Source: Rhynchospora pubera
Taxonomy: Eukaryota > Streptophyta > Magnoliopsida > Poales > Cyperaceae
Assembly (NCBI GenBank): GCA_028095005.1
Contig: CM051459.1
Location: 146,796,901-146,860,900, forward strand
Length of the DNA stretch: 64,000 bases
Direction: 5' to 3'
How positions within the stretch are numbered: the first letter of the stretch is position 1; each line of letters begins with the position of its first letter. A program made the translations under genes and the position numbers. Shown one piece after another: positions 32,011 through 43,307 of this stretch. The notes beneath the pieces were generated by a model. It ran no database searches. It worked only from the letters and a program-made list of their open reading frames with translations, and was not told the DNA's origin.

Positions 32011-32906
32011 TTATCTTTAATTTGTTTCTCGTGACTCGTCACTCTTGGGAATTGCTTCATCCACTCCCCATATTTAGAGATCCACTCTCTTGGACGAAAA
32101 TGCCCTTATTTTTTTCAAATATTTTCAAACTGAGTGAGTTAAAATGACGTAAATTGAAGAAGTTAGAAGGGTATTTTCGTCCATGTGGGAGTGAATCTCA
32201 AATTTTGAGGAGTGTATGAAGCAATTCCCGTCACTCTTCAGGCATGAAGCTTTTGCAAAGAAAAGAGTATTAAAGTATTTTATGAAAATGGAAGTCGGGA
32301 AGCCCTAGCTCGTTACTACGTTTGTACACATCACATCTCTCGCTTTTTGACCGTGCCATTCCAAAAAGCGACAACCAATACAGTGTGAGGTGTGCCAGAC
32401 GATTTTGGACTTGGTAACTCGTATATATTCATTTATGTTTTCTACTAATTAAAAAAAATATTCTAATTGAACAACCTCCTAAAAAAATAATAAATAAAAT
32501 CTTCTACTTGAATTAACTCAACAAAGCGGCTAATAGTCCCTTCATCTTAAAAGTCTAATATCGTAATTTACTTTTCAAGAGTGTTGTATATCTTTTATTT
32601 TGAAAATATAAATTCAACAAGAAAACCTCAAAACATAATAATTATTTTAAATATGAAGTTTTTAATGTAACAGCGTAACGTTACATAAAAGTAACATGTA
32701 GTAAAGAGCAGGTTCCGTGTAAAATAAAACATCATATAACCGAGAAAATATTACAATATTTATAAAATAATTAATTATTGTCAGCCAATCATGTTTTCTT
32801 TCGTGAGCTTATTTGACCATAAAAATACCTTAAGAAATGAAGAAACTGAAAAGTTGTATTTGTTTTCTAAACTTTCGAGGTAACTTGGAGTCAAGTCAAT
32901 CAAAAC
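32011..32906. repeat. Direct repeat X, copy 1
   Basis: This ~0.7-kb sequence (excluding its MITE) recurs at 36679-36943 plus 43308-43760, where a LINE splits it. Landmarks are gcatgaagcttttgcaaag, ctcgctttttgaccgtgcc and acataataattattttaaat. No coding frame is evident. Confidence 0.85.
32047..32229. mobile_element. 183-bp MITE with 9-bp duplication and an empty site
   Basis: Inverted termini gggaattgcttcatccactcc / ggagtgtatgaagcaattccc are flanked by gtcactctt at 32038-32046 and 32230-32238. The unoccupied single-copy site gtcactctt exists in repeat copy 2 at 36706-36714. The 9-bp duplication suggests a Mutator-like family. Confidence 0.9.
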
Positions 32907-35900
32907 TGAAGGTAAGAGAGCAGGAAAGGGGTTGCGCAACAAGGGCCTCTGCTAGCTTGGCGAGCTCCGATCAGTGTCGTAGTTTATTTCTACCTTTGCG
33001 CATCTTACTAAAAAAGAAAAAAAGGTCGCCAGTGAAGGTAGAAGGTAAGTGGTTGTGATGGATAGGCGACGGCTGTCGGTCAAGTATCTTCCTCTATTTT
33101 TCTTGAGTTTTTTTGCGTTCTTCTTCTGTGTTTCTCCAGGCTAAACATTACCTTCTTCATCGGCATCACAACAGTGTCAGCTCTGAGGAGATCGCTGTGA
33201 TGGAATCGGAAGTGTCGAAGTACTTTTTTTTGCTGTTGATATTTTGACAGAATTGCAATAAGTGGTTTTTACGATTTTTTTTCTTTTCATATGTGCTTTA
33301 TCTCTATTTTATTTTATCTTTTTTTTCCAATCTTGCTAACGATATCAGTGAGGTAAAATTGTTGATTGTTCATTCTTAAAATCCAGTTATTTTTGTCCAC
33401 TGAACTGCGTACAACAAATTATCTCTGGGTTCAGCTTAGCTATTGGCTGTACTATTGTTACGGATACCCGATGCAATAAATCATTGATTTTATAATAAGA
33501 TTGGAGATATGATGCTCTAGATGTTAAGCAAAAAAGGTTCAACCTTATTAAAGTACATTAGTACGAATATTGGATGGTATAAAAAATGTACAAAAATAGT
33601 TAAAAATATAAGAAAGTCTAAATTTGTTGATAGGGATATCACATTTGCTTATCATTGATAGTGACATCCATTGTTGTGGTGATGGGTTAAGAGTCACCTG
33701 ATTTTTTTTTTTAAAGTAACTGTGGCGCAATCTGATTTTGTGGGAGCCAACATTAGATCAAAAAATCACCCTTACTGTTTTAATGCTGAGGTTTCGTGAT
33801 GAGGACCTTTCTCTTTTAAGACAGATTGTGCAACTTGCTCAAGTACGAGGGCTTCTCTTTTTTAGATTAAATCTCGGTACGCTTTGTCCGATTTTTTTTA
33901 ATGGTATTCTATTCTATTTGTTCAAATTGATTGATAAAATCATAGTTTGATGATGAGTCTTCTTATATTGATTTGTAGTTCTGCCAAATAGAGAAATTGA
34001 TTTTGTGTTTCCAAATAACTCAGTGATATGTTTCTTCCTATTAATAACTCAGTTATATGTTTCTTCCATCATGGCGCTATTTTTTTTTTTCTAAATGTGA
34101 GCAATTTTTTTTTTCTAAATGTGCGTAATCCTTCTTAGTTTGTGCAAGAAATTGACAGAAAAAATAGAAATCGAGTTAAGTCGGATCAGCCTAAAATAGT
34201 TATGGTGGACATGTTTGATTTCAGTAGTTTGGCTTATGTTGAGGTACTTATCTGAATTTCTGCTTGGTTTTCCTTATTTCTACATGTTATCTAAAATATA
34301 TTCATGATTATTGATGATCCTTGGTTTATGTAGTTAATTAGCCGGTTTGGTTGTTGTAGATTACATATAATCAATTAGGTTCAGTTTATCCGATCTGCTG
34401 CCTTCTAAAATTCAACTCCTTTATGGATTGTCTAACACATGTTTTTTATTTATAGGATAGGTTCAGCAAGGGAAAATGTGTTGTTGTGCTGGTATTTCAG
34501 AGGTGTTATGGTGTAGCTTTGAATAGTAAGGCGGAGGAATTTACATTTCTATTGCAGAACATTATGCTTGGAATACTTTCTTTTTCCTTATATTGTTTCT
34601 GTCATGCTGTTTTGATCTATTGTTGTTCTTTTTTGGGTTACTGTTCAGATGTGTACACGGTACTTCTGAAAAAAATATTTTTGCTTTTTATTCTATTATT
34701 CAAAGAATCTATCTTCAGTTTTAGGGATGTTTTTTTGGGTTTTTACATCTTAGTGGGTGAATAATTGGTGTTCTGTCTCTTTAAGATAGGTCATGCAGCT
34801 TCGTTGGACCTGTTATGTTATGATTGGTTTCGTTCATTTCCATGTTTGGCTTAATAAATTGATGGTGTATTCAGTGTTCTCATGGCGAAAATATTATAGA
34901 CATGGGGGATTTCGTGTGGAACCTGAAAATTATTTTGCCTATGCCAGTTTGTGTGTTGCGGGGTTTGTGCCACACGATTGTGTTGCAAGGCAGCATCAAC
35001 ACTGGCTGATACTGTCCTTTTTTTTCTTTTGTAATCCGCAGGCCTTTGTGTCTTAGTCCATGCTATCTACTCCTCTCAGGTTTGTATCTTTCTATTTCTT
35101 ATCTTTTCTCAGAACTGATTAGGGTATGTGCTACTGGCATAGTAAAGATATCAGCCCTTGCTAGATTGGTACCTGATATTTAATTTTTTCCCCTCCTCTT
35201 TTTATGAATTCTGCTCATGTTGGTATGCCTTAAAAAAATCTTATGAAAAGAAACATCATGATATATGCTGTTGTGCTCTTCTCATGTTTCTTCAATCGAA
35301 CATCATCGAATAATACCGATGTGATTTCCCTTTCTAATTGACATTCCTTTTTTAGAACTATGAAAAGAAGGATTAAATTGATAGTAATTCATTAGAAGAA
35401 TTAATATATCATTTTTAGACTACATAATCTTAGACATTAATAGTAATGCACAGAGGAGAAATTAGAATGTGTGATAGAGGCTATCAGAATTTTTGATAAA
35501 AGAAGAAAGGAAAAAATGGTTATTGCTGACTGGAACATATCAAACTATGTTGTTATGGTTATCGAACTAAATTCATAATCAGTAATTGTATGAGCCGTCA
35601 GAGTTATCTACCTTTAAAACGAAAAAAATATTCAGCCATGCATAGCAATAATTTGATATATTTTGTGTATAGTTTATTTAACTGTTGTTAGAAATTGTTT
35701 TAATGACCTATGTATATTCAGTAGCTATGTTACCTTTTTAAACTTTTTTATACTAATGTGCTACTGCAGTCAACATGGAGGTGGACACTAAAGCCGGAAG
35801 TCAGAGACGGTTGCTTGATTGGCAATCCAAACAACTCAATGGACATTTCAGAGGTTGTGTGAGTCTTAGTTCTCCTTTGTTAGTTGGCTGAACATTTGAT

Positions 35901-36678
35901 CTCCTTTCTTAATTCGCTGCTTGAACATTTAAATGCAGCTTGAAATATTCATGTATTGTACTTTTGAATTATTTTCTTCGATTATGTTTTACCATTGATT
36001 ATTCAGGACAGAGCACCTTATGTAGCCAAAGCTGATAAACACAAGGAGTACAACAAAGAAATGGACACGTATAACAATAAGATAATATTTTGTGGTTCTC
36101 ATTGCTTTCCATCAAAAATTAATTTAGTATATAATATATGATTATCAAGGACTGTTGTCATGTTTGGTATTGAGAAAAGAGATGTAGTTCTCTGTGTTTA
36201 TGTATTCATAGACCCCATGTTAGTTTTACTTGAATCTGATGTACAATTAGCATTAAAAATTATTACTTATGAAATTGCAATACTGTCCAAGTAATAATAG
36301 TCTCAGTATTCATCTGTATAGCATCTGTTATGGGGATTATACTATGTATGTATTGAATGGATTAAGGTCAACCGGCAATGTTCAGCACACATCACTAATT
36401 AGCCTATCCAATCTAAAATACTTTCCCGCCATCAACATTGATAGTCACTGAGATAAACCGTACACCCCCCCCCCAAAAAAAAAGGGAAAAAAAAGGCTGA
36501 TGAACTTACTAATTGAACAAACAAAAAATGTGCTAAAATTGACGATATAATCGCTATGGGAAAATCTTACATCGAGCGAAGCGCTATTAACAAACAACGA
36601 ATCTACTAAAAACCAAACAATATAATCAAATCACTTAATGTTGATCTTACATCGCGCGGAGCGCGATGAAATAGCTAG
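32907..36678 (+). mobile_element. Helitron-like segment with captured gene fragments
   Basis: The 3' end is a 7-bp-stem hairpin (atcgcgc-gga-gcgcgat, 36651-36667), then CTAG at 36675-36678 and T, the Helitron signature. The segment sits exactly between the two copies of repeat X. Inside is a series of exon-like pieces separated by T-rich intron-like DNA. One (36007-36081) is recognisable as HMG-box. Others (around 33196, 33730, 34145, 34460 and 35775) are short open stretches I cannot assign. The 5' end is inferred only from where X copy 1 ends. Confidence 0.5.
36007..36081 (+). pseudogene. HMGB (HMG-box) exon fragment
   Basis: After an acceptor (attcag) the frame reads RAPYVAKADKHKEYNKEMD then TYNNK, the last third of a plant HMG box (normally K-APY-x-AKA-x-KRK-x-EY-x-K-x-x-x-AYNKK). 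One residue is missing between HK and EY. No other HMG-box exon was found nearby, so this is a captured fragment. Confidence 0.7.
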
Positions 36679-36943
36679 TTATCCTTAATTTGTTTCTCGT
36701 GACTCGTCACTCTTCAGGCATGAAGCTTTTGCAAAGAAGAGAGTATTAAAGTATTTTACAAAAAGGAAGTAGGGAAGCCCTAGCTCGTTACTACGTTTGT
36801 ACACGTCACATCTCTCGCTTTTTGACCGTGCCATTCCAAAAAGCGACAACCAATACAGTGTGAGGTGTGCCAGACGATTTTGGACTTGGTAACTCGTATA
36901 TATTCATATATGTTTTCTACTAATTAAAAAAAATTATTCTAAT
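36679..36943. repeat. Direct repeat X, copy 2, left part (before the LINE)
   Basis: Matches 32011-32450 minus the MITE. It ends in aaattattctaat, the left target-site duplication of the LINE. Confidence 0.85.
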
Positions 36944-37050
36944 TTTTTTTTTGGTGAAGAGGCCCGTAGGCAAACTAATAAAAGTCAAACAGGGTTACAA
37001 TACATCAGAGATTCTTTTGAAGAAGAAAAAGAGAAAACCCCCGAATCAAA

Positions 37051-40000
37051 CTATAAGCTACGAAAATTAAACAGGGGGTAGGTACAATCATTAAACGAAA
37101 TCTCATTCGCCCGTGCATAATTGGCCAAATGGTGTGCTTCTACATTAAAATCTCTTGAGATGTGCTCGCATTTAAAACCTTCATGTGCTCTAAACAAGCA
37201 TAATAGGTTGACAGTGTGCTGGTACTCCATCCAGTGCACAGAGTCTGGGGGAGCTTTACCGGAGAGAACTTGCTGCAGATGTTGACAGTCAGTGTAGAAA
37301 AGGCAGCAAGTTGTGCCCAGTTGTATGACCGCCCTCACTCCGGCCTCCATAGCCTTCAGCTCTGCTAGAAAAGGGCTCGACACTGATCCCGAATCAGCGC
37401 CATAATTCAAGAGTCTGCCCTTATCGAAAATAAGGAAAGCCCACCCCCCTTTTTTCGATGTATCAAAGGAACCATCAACAAAACAAATCATGCCTTGTGC
37501 AACTGTTCCATCCATGTGCCCAGCCTCGTGTCGAGGTTGTCCCAGCTTCCTTGAAAGGGTCATATTAGAAGATGCAATAGAGAGCTGATTGTAGTAAGCA
37601 GCCTGGTAAAGGGCTGCCTGAACAGCAAACTTTTTCCCTTCATAAACAAAAGAACATCTATGCTTCCAGAGGGCCCACAATAAGTTTGCAAAGCTGACAA
37701 AAGGTCTACCTCTAAGTGTTGTAGAGAGACTATTGAGTAAGGCTGCAACCGAACCTATGCTACTATCAAATTGCAAGCACAGAGGAGACGCAAACCAGAA
37801 AGCTCTTGCATGATGACAAAGAAACAAGGCATGAATAGTATTTTCTGGCCCTTGCTGGCACATGACACAAGGCGGTGTTGGGGAGCCCAGTCTGTTAAGA
37901 ATTGATCCCTGTACTGGTAGTGCATCCCAAAGCAGTTTCCAAAGAAAGATCCGTATCCTTGGTAAAATTCCTGGGGAGTGCCAAATCAATTTAAGGAACT
38001 CAGTATGCATGCTCGGGACAGCACTAGAGGAACTAGCTAAGAGGTGGTATGCTGCTTTGAAAGAGAATTTACCAGTTCTAGTGGTGGTCAAAATCAACCT
38101 ATCCTGGTGCAAAGCATTGAGAGGAGGCACAGGGAACTTGATGGAGATGAAAAGGGCAGTGCCAAAGCCAAAAGCATCAATGAGGCGTTGCGGATCCCAC
38201 GAGGCACCCCCTTGCTGTACCAGATCAGCGACCACCATATCTCTTTGTGATGAGATTGGTGCCTGCACTTTTAACCAGAAGTCGTGCCATGGCTCGCCAA
38301 ATGCACCACACTTGTCTCCTGTCCCTAACTGCCAAGTAATGTGAGCACTGACTTTGGATCTGAGTGCAAGCATCGCCTTCCATAGCCGGGTACTTGGTCC
38401 CCCTTCCCTTGCTAGCCAAAAACATTTCCTCGCCAAGTATTTAGAGCGCATGATCTGGACCCACATAGTGTTCTCAGACTCCTTCGAGGATAATTTCCAA
38501 ATTGCCTTAAACACGACAGCATCATTAACAGATCTGAAATCACGTAGCCCGAGACCTCCATCTCTCTTTGACATTGTAAGAATTTTCCAATTCAGCATGT
38601 GCATCCTTTTAGAATCACCACTATGCCAAAAGAACCCCCGCACCATAGAGTTGATCTTGTCAAGTACAGTAATCGGAATCGGGCCTCCGGCCATGTTGTA
38701 AAGGACCATAGGCTCAATGACAGCCCTGATGAGAGTCACCTTCCCTGCTTGAGAAAGAAGACGGGCCTTCCAAGACTGCAGCTTATGCTGCACCTTACTA
38801 GTCAGGCCAGAGAAATGCGACGGGCGAGAAGCGATGATTGGAACTCCGAGGTAAGTGTGCTGGTAGTGTCCGGCCTGTGCATTGAGGATGGTCGAAATAA
38901 CATGCCTCGTCTCAGACGACACACCTTTAGAGAACCAGATGTAAGACTTTTCATGGCCTATTCTCTGGCCCGACCACATGCAGAAATCATCAAGACACTG
39001 TTGGATAAGCAATGTCTCCTGAATCGTTCCCTGGCCATAGATAATTAGGTCATCAGCATACACACTTGAAGTGAGAACAGGTGCACCAGCTTTGAGTTTA
39101 ACTCCATTTAGCGTGCCAAACAGCACTTGATGCATCAATCTACGGGATAAGACATCCATACATAAGATGAAAATGTAAGGAGATAGGGCGCAGCCTTGCC
39201 TCAGCCCTCTCTTAGGTGTGATGAAACCATCCGCTCTCCCATTGAAAAGGATATGAAATCTGGCTGATGTGACACAACATTTGATCCAGTGGATGTATTC
39301 TTGAGGGAAGCCATACATGGCTAGTACTCTAAAAATAAATGGCCATTCCATTCGGTCAAAGGCTTTAGATAGGTCGCACTTAAAAGCGAAAGATTCAGCA
39401 CTCATGTGAGTTGAGGTAAAGGAATGCATGACCTCTCTCATTACTATGACATTCTCTGAAATGTCTCGGCCTGGGGAGAACGCACTCTGGTTGGGCATGA
39501 CTAGAGAGCTGATGTGTCTCTTTAAGCAGTTTGCCAGGATTTTTGAAATAACCTTGTACAAGAAATTGCAAACCGAGATGGGGCGATAGTCTATGACCTT
39601 TCTCGGAGAATCAGTCTTTGGCACAAGAACCATGTTAGAGGCTGCCACATCAGGGCGTAGGTAGCCTTGTTCAAAAAAAATTCTCACTTCATGTAGCAAC
39701 ACAGGTGCAAAAGACTGCCAACAAGATTGGATCGCACGACCATTAATCCCATCTGGACCGCTGGCCTTGTCGGGATGAATATTGAACACAACCTCCGTGA
39801 TTTCCTGATCTGTCGGCTGCTCGGCTAAGAGATAAGCCTCAAATTGATGAACCCTTGGGATTGATTCGAGGAACTGTTGTCCCCATCCCGGGTCAGAGGT
39901 TTGAACATGCTCACAATAGATGTCCTTAAAGTGTGAAATGAAAGCATGCCGCACTAGCTTTTCATCAGCAGTGACAGAGCCATCAGCTAATTCCACATTT

Positions 40001-41106
40001 GAGATATTATTCATGCGTCGCCTATGTACCACAGAGGCATGGAAGAAACCCGTGTTAAGATCACCCAATGTGGCCCAGTTGACTCTTGCTCTTTGGGCCC
40101 AATAAGCCTCGATTTCAAGGAGGTGGGTATTGTAGGAGCTCTGAAGGTCTCTCTGTAACTGGGTCGAATGCATACTTGGATCCAATGTCTGGACTTGTAA
40201 CATATCATGTTCAATATCAGAGAGACACTGACTTGGGGATTTAAGAGAGCGCACCCATTTGTTGGCCGATTTCTTGATATTACCAAGAACAACCGCCCAA
40301 TCAAGGCCAGCCTGCTGCACAGCTTGCTGTAACAAATCATTAAAATCATCCCTGTAGAGCCACCAATTTTCGAATTTAAAAGATTTCTTATCCTTCTTCA
40401 CAATCGGCCTACAGCAAAGCAATATGGGGCAATGATCGCTATTAAATCTAGGAAGGTGATAAACTTTAGCATCTGGGTACTTCGTACACCATGGTACAGT
40501 TGCCATTACCCTATCAAGTCGTTGCATGATAAACTGATTCGGATTGCGGTTGTTCGACCATGTATATGCTGGCCCATGATATCCAAGATCAACCAAACTC
40601 GATCTATGGATCATCTGTTGGAACATCTTGTGTTTTCTCTTCAGTTTTGAGCAGCCCCCAAATTTCTCATTAGAAGCACCAATAGAATTAAAGTCACCAA
40701 TAAGGCATAGAGGGCGGCTGTCAGTGGTAGCATAAAACTCAATTCTTTCCCAAACATAACCAGAGACCGTGTCATGCGGATCTCCATAGATAGCACCGAG
40801 TACCCATACTTCATCACTCGATTTGGATTGGACGGAAGCAAAAATAAAGTAATGAGACTTCTCAAGGATGGTGATGACACAAGAATCATCCCAAAGAAGC
40901 CACAACCCTCCACCGGTGTTAACCGATGACACAACCTCAGCATTACGCAGCGGCAACCTTGCAATTCTATTCCTCGATTTCCTATCATTACACCTAGTCT
41001 CTGACACAAAGGCGATGCTTGCCCTTGTGCTGTGGAGGACACGGGCTAGGTAGGGGACTGTTACACGGCCTCCACTCCCGTAATAGTTCCACGCAATGAT
41101 ATTCAT
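37051..41106 (-). CDS. LINE ORF2: endonuclease, reverse transcriptase, RNase H (1351 aa)
   Basis: Open throughout. Domains in order: an APE-type endonuclease (residues ~1-235; CLIGDFNSIG, FNSDHCPILL); the reverse transcriptase (~450-760; YRPISVCNFLYKVISKILAN, CDLSKAFDRMEW, GLRQGCALSPYIF, catalytic VYADDLIIYG); the zinc-finger-like zf-RVT domain (IFLWKLLWDALPVQG ... CVMCQQ); and a C-terminal RNase H (CFVDGSFDTSKKGGWAF, FLAELKAMEAG, YTDCQHLQQVL). Oddities: the normally near-invariant WNCRG at the endonuclease start reads WNYYG, and the last RNase H acidic position (A-D-x-LA) reads AHHLA. The start is fixed by the ATGA overlap with ORF1. It may be translated, but the substitutions suggest reduced activity. 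Confidence 0.92.
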   Translation of the reverse strand: MNIIAWNYYGSGGRVTVPYLARVLHSTRASIAFVSETRCNDRKSRNRIARLPLRNAEVVSSVNTGGGLWLLWDDSCVITILEKSHYFIFASVQSKSSDEVWVLGAIYGDPHDTVSGYVWERIEFYATTDSRPLCLIGDFNSIGASNEKFGGCSKLKRKHKMFQQMIHRSSLVDLGYHGPAYTWSNNRNPNQFIMQRLDRVMATVPWCTKYPDAKVYHLPRFNSDHCPILLCCRPIVKKDKKSFKFENWWLYRDDFNDLLQQAVQQAGLDWAVVLGNIKKSANKWVRSLKSPSQCLSDIEHDMLQVQTLDPSMHSTQLQRDLQSSYNTHLLEIEAYWAQRARVNWATLGDLNTGFFHASVVHRRRMNNISNVELADGSVTADEKLVRHAFISHFKDIYCEHVQTSDPGWGQQFLESIPRVHQFEAYLLAEQPTDQEITEVVFNIHPDKASGPDGINGRAIQSCWQSFAPVLLHEVRIFFEQGYLRPDVAASNMVLVPKTDSPRKVIDYRPISVCNFLYKVISKILANCLKRHISSLVMPNQSAFSPGRDISENVIVMREVMHSFTSTHMSAESFAFKCDLSKAFDRMEWPFIFRVLAMYGFPQEYIHWIKCCVTSARFHILFNGRADGFITPKRGLRQGCALSPYIFILCMDVLSRRLMHQVLFGTLNGVKLKAGAPVLTSSVYADDLIIYGQGTIQETLLIQQCLDDFCMWSGQRIGHEKSYIWFSKGVSSETRHVISTILNAQAGHYQHTYLGVPIIASRPSHFSGLTSKVQHKLQSWKARLLSQAGKVTLIRAVIEPMVLYNMAGGPIPITVLDKINSMVRGFFWHSGDSKRMHMLNWKILTMSKRDGGLGLRDFRSVNDAVVFKAIWKLSSKESENTMWVQIMRSKYLARKCFWLAREGGPSTRLWKAMLALRSKVSAHITWQLGTGDKCGAFGEPWHDFWLKVQAPISSQRDMVVADLVQQGGASWDPQRLIDAFGFGTALFISIKFPVPPLNALHQDRLILTTTRTGKFSFKAAYHLLASSSSAVPSMHTEFLKLIWHSPGILPRIRIFLWKLLWDALPVQGSILNRLGSPTPPCVMCQQGPENTIHALFLCHHARAFWFASPLCLQFDSSIGSVAALLNSLSTTLRGRPFVSFANLLWALWKHRCSFVYEGKKFAVQAALYQAAYYNQLSIASSNMTLSRKLGQPRHEAGHMDGTVAQGMICFVDGSFDTSKKGGWAFLIFDKGRLLNYGADSGSVSSPFLAELKAMEAGVRAVIQLGTTCCLFYTDCQHLQQVLSGKAPPDSVHWMEYQHTVNLLCLFRAHEGFKCEHISRDFNVEAHHLANYARANEISFNDCTYPLFNFRSL

Positions 41107-43004
41107 TCGGCGACGGGGGGCGACCCCGGTGCCGCCTCCCTTGCTCTTTTGTTGGGGTTGTTACCTGTCCCCACAGGTAGGGCATGATTTGGGATCATTT
41201 CCATAGTATGTGGTTGGGTAATTGGGCTCAGTTGTGACATGGCTAGTTGGGTCTGGCGAGAGTCCGGTTCAGCAGGGAACAAAGTTTGTGGGGCTGAATT
41301 TTGGACTGGGTTACCATTCATCGAGGTGCTAACTGTTGGTTGGGCTGGGTTGTTAAAATTGTGGTAAGCCGTTGCAGGATTTGGGGGAAGGTTAGGCTGC
41401 TCCATAGGATCGACCTCGTTCGGGATTTGAGAGGCATCACTTATTCATTTGCCGACCATAATTGGGGACAAGTCCTGCAATTCAGGTCTATCAGCGTACC
41501 TGGGGTCCTGCTTTAGACGCATGAGGCGGTTCCAGGTGGAGCACGTAGAGAGGTCATGGCCCAAAAGTGCGCAATGAGTATAGTACCTATTGAGCCTCTC
41601 ATAAACTAGAAAGACTGGGATGATGCCAATGGAGGGTATCTCAGCCTCCACAGAGTCTTTAAGTTGCCCATCAAGTGGTATTCTCAATTTAACACGCAAG
41701 TATCGCCTTCCACCAGACTGCACTGTTGTTCTATGAGACACCGGCCTCCCTATCCCGCCGAACACCCGATCGAGCCCTTGAGGGGAGAGGAGTTCGAGGT
41801 GGTCACTGTGCAGCTGGACCCAGAATTCAGTGTGCTTGAAGGCAGCTGCAGTCATGTTAAGCGGGTTGTCTATGCGCTGTACAGCAACGAGATCATTCCT
41901 ATAGAACCAAGGACCATCTTCAAGAACCTGTAGGAGATCCTGCATACACTTGAACTCAGCTACATAAACATTGTCCCTTTTAGGAGAGATAGTAGCAGGC
42001 TTGGAGAGCCTCCAGTATCTGAGCATTTGATTTGCAAAAACCCCATCCAGAACAGTCTGATCAGTTATGACCCGCAATAGGAGGCAGAGGGAGAGATTAC
42101 GGGTTGACTCGTCACCCTTTGAGAGAGATACACGCACTGATGTAGAAGGTTGAGAGGTTCTCAGTGAAGCAAATTGATGGAGAAAATCTTCATCATTGAG
42201 AGCCATGTTGTGTGAGTGGGGAGTAGGGAGCAAAGGCGGTAGAGGGGCAATTGAAGGTTGTTCAATGTGGGTGGGACTATTTGGGTGTGGTGTTAGGCCA
42301 GTGGGGGTTCTCTGAGCGGTCAAATTTTGAGATAAAGAGGGGGTGTGATGAGAAACTGGTAAAAGACAGTCATTGCTAGGTCTACAATAGTATGCTGTTC
42401 CATGAGGTAGGGTAGGTACAGAACTAGTAGAAACCTTTTGTGGCATATAGCAATTCCTTGGGCAAAAGGAGATGGTCAGCTTCCCAAAATTAGAGCTACA
42501 CGCTAATTGGGGGTTTTGATTTTTGACTAAGGACAGCTGTGTGTTGGCAAAAGCAGCATCAGACAACAATAAATAGGAGTCCCCACATTGGACTAAGAGA
42601 ATTTCCAAATTTATGCAACCAATAGTCAGAGCAAAGGGAAAGAAATGAGGTTCCTTACCTTTCCCAATTGCAACCTGACCAGTGGCGCGGTTTACAGAAG
42701 CCTCACCTACGCCGGGTCCATACCAAGGGCAGTACTCAGAGACGTCGAGAGACATCTGCTCCGCCCAGGAACGAGATTGCTGTGCTACCACATCTGGTCG
42801 CAGTTGGTGTGGTAGTTGCAGGAGAACGACAGTGCCAGATTGCTGTAGTATAGAATAATCGTCGACGACACCACCGTATTTGCCAGCAAAGTATTGCTGT
42901 AACTCCGCGAGGTTGATGGCGGAGGGTAATCCCAGCGCAGAGATAGCAAGAATTTGTGTGAAGTTCACACTGTGTCCATGAATAAAGGGTTGGGCACGCT
43001 GCAT
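41103..43004 (-). pseudogene. LINE ORF1 (DUF4283 / CCHC-type), one in-frame TGA
   Basis: The first block (41445-43004, 519 aa) contains a DUF4283-like region (SLCLLLRVITDQTVLDGVF, VYVAEFKCMQDLLQVLEDGP, WFYRNDLVAVQRI, WVQLHSDHLELLS) and a degenerate zinc knuckle (YYTHCALLGHDLSTC, with the first Cys replaced by Tyr). A TGA at 41445-41447 interrupts. The same frame then continues as a Pro/Asn/Gln-rich tail with a basic KRAREAA motif to the stop at 41103-41105. That stop overlaps the ORF2 start as ATGA. ORF1 proteins bind the element RNA. An N-terminal extension rich in Gln is specific to this copy or lineage. Confidence 0.85.
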
Positions 43005-43307
43005 TGCGTTAAGCAGAAGGGGAGACAGGAGGTGGGATGTAAACTCGTCACAAACGATCCAAATTCAAGACACAATAAACAAAGTAGGTAAGCTTTAAAG
43101 AGAAGTGCAGAGTAAAAGAGATAGGAAGTAAATGAGCAGTGAGGTTGGGGAAATAAAGAAGGGAGGAGAGGGTTTAGGGTCAGGGAGGAGAAGGGATGTC
43201 AGGGAGGAGTAATGGCGGCCATTATTCTCCGATTTCTTCCTAGAAAAAGCGTATCAGCAGAGATTGATAGTAGGGTAACCTCTTTGGCCATGTCTCTCTT
43301 ATTACTC

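Larger units (their letters stand above)
36944..43307 (-). mobile_element. Full-length L1-type LINE (6.4 kb)
   Basis: A minus-strand element whose 3' poly-A appears as poly-T at 36944. It is flanked by a perfect 13-bp duplication aaattattctaat (36931-36943 and 43308-43320) that interrupts repeat X. It carries ORF1 (with one stop) and an uninterrupted ORF2. A 5' UTR of about 300 bp (43005-43307) has no ORF. Because its target is the duplicated X, insertion postdates that duplication. Confidence 0.93.

Noticed and set aside
37862..39048. Several plus-strand frames of 115-160 codons
   Set aside because: They are antisense shadows of LINE ORF2.
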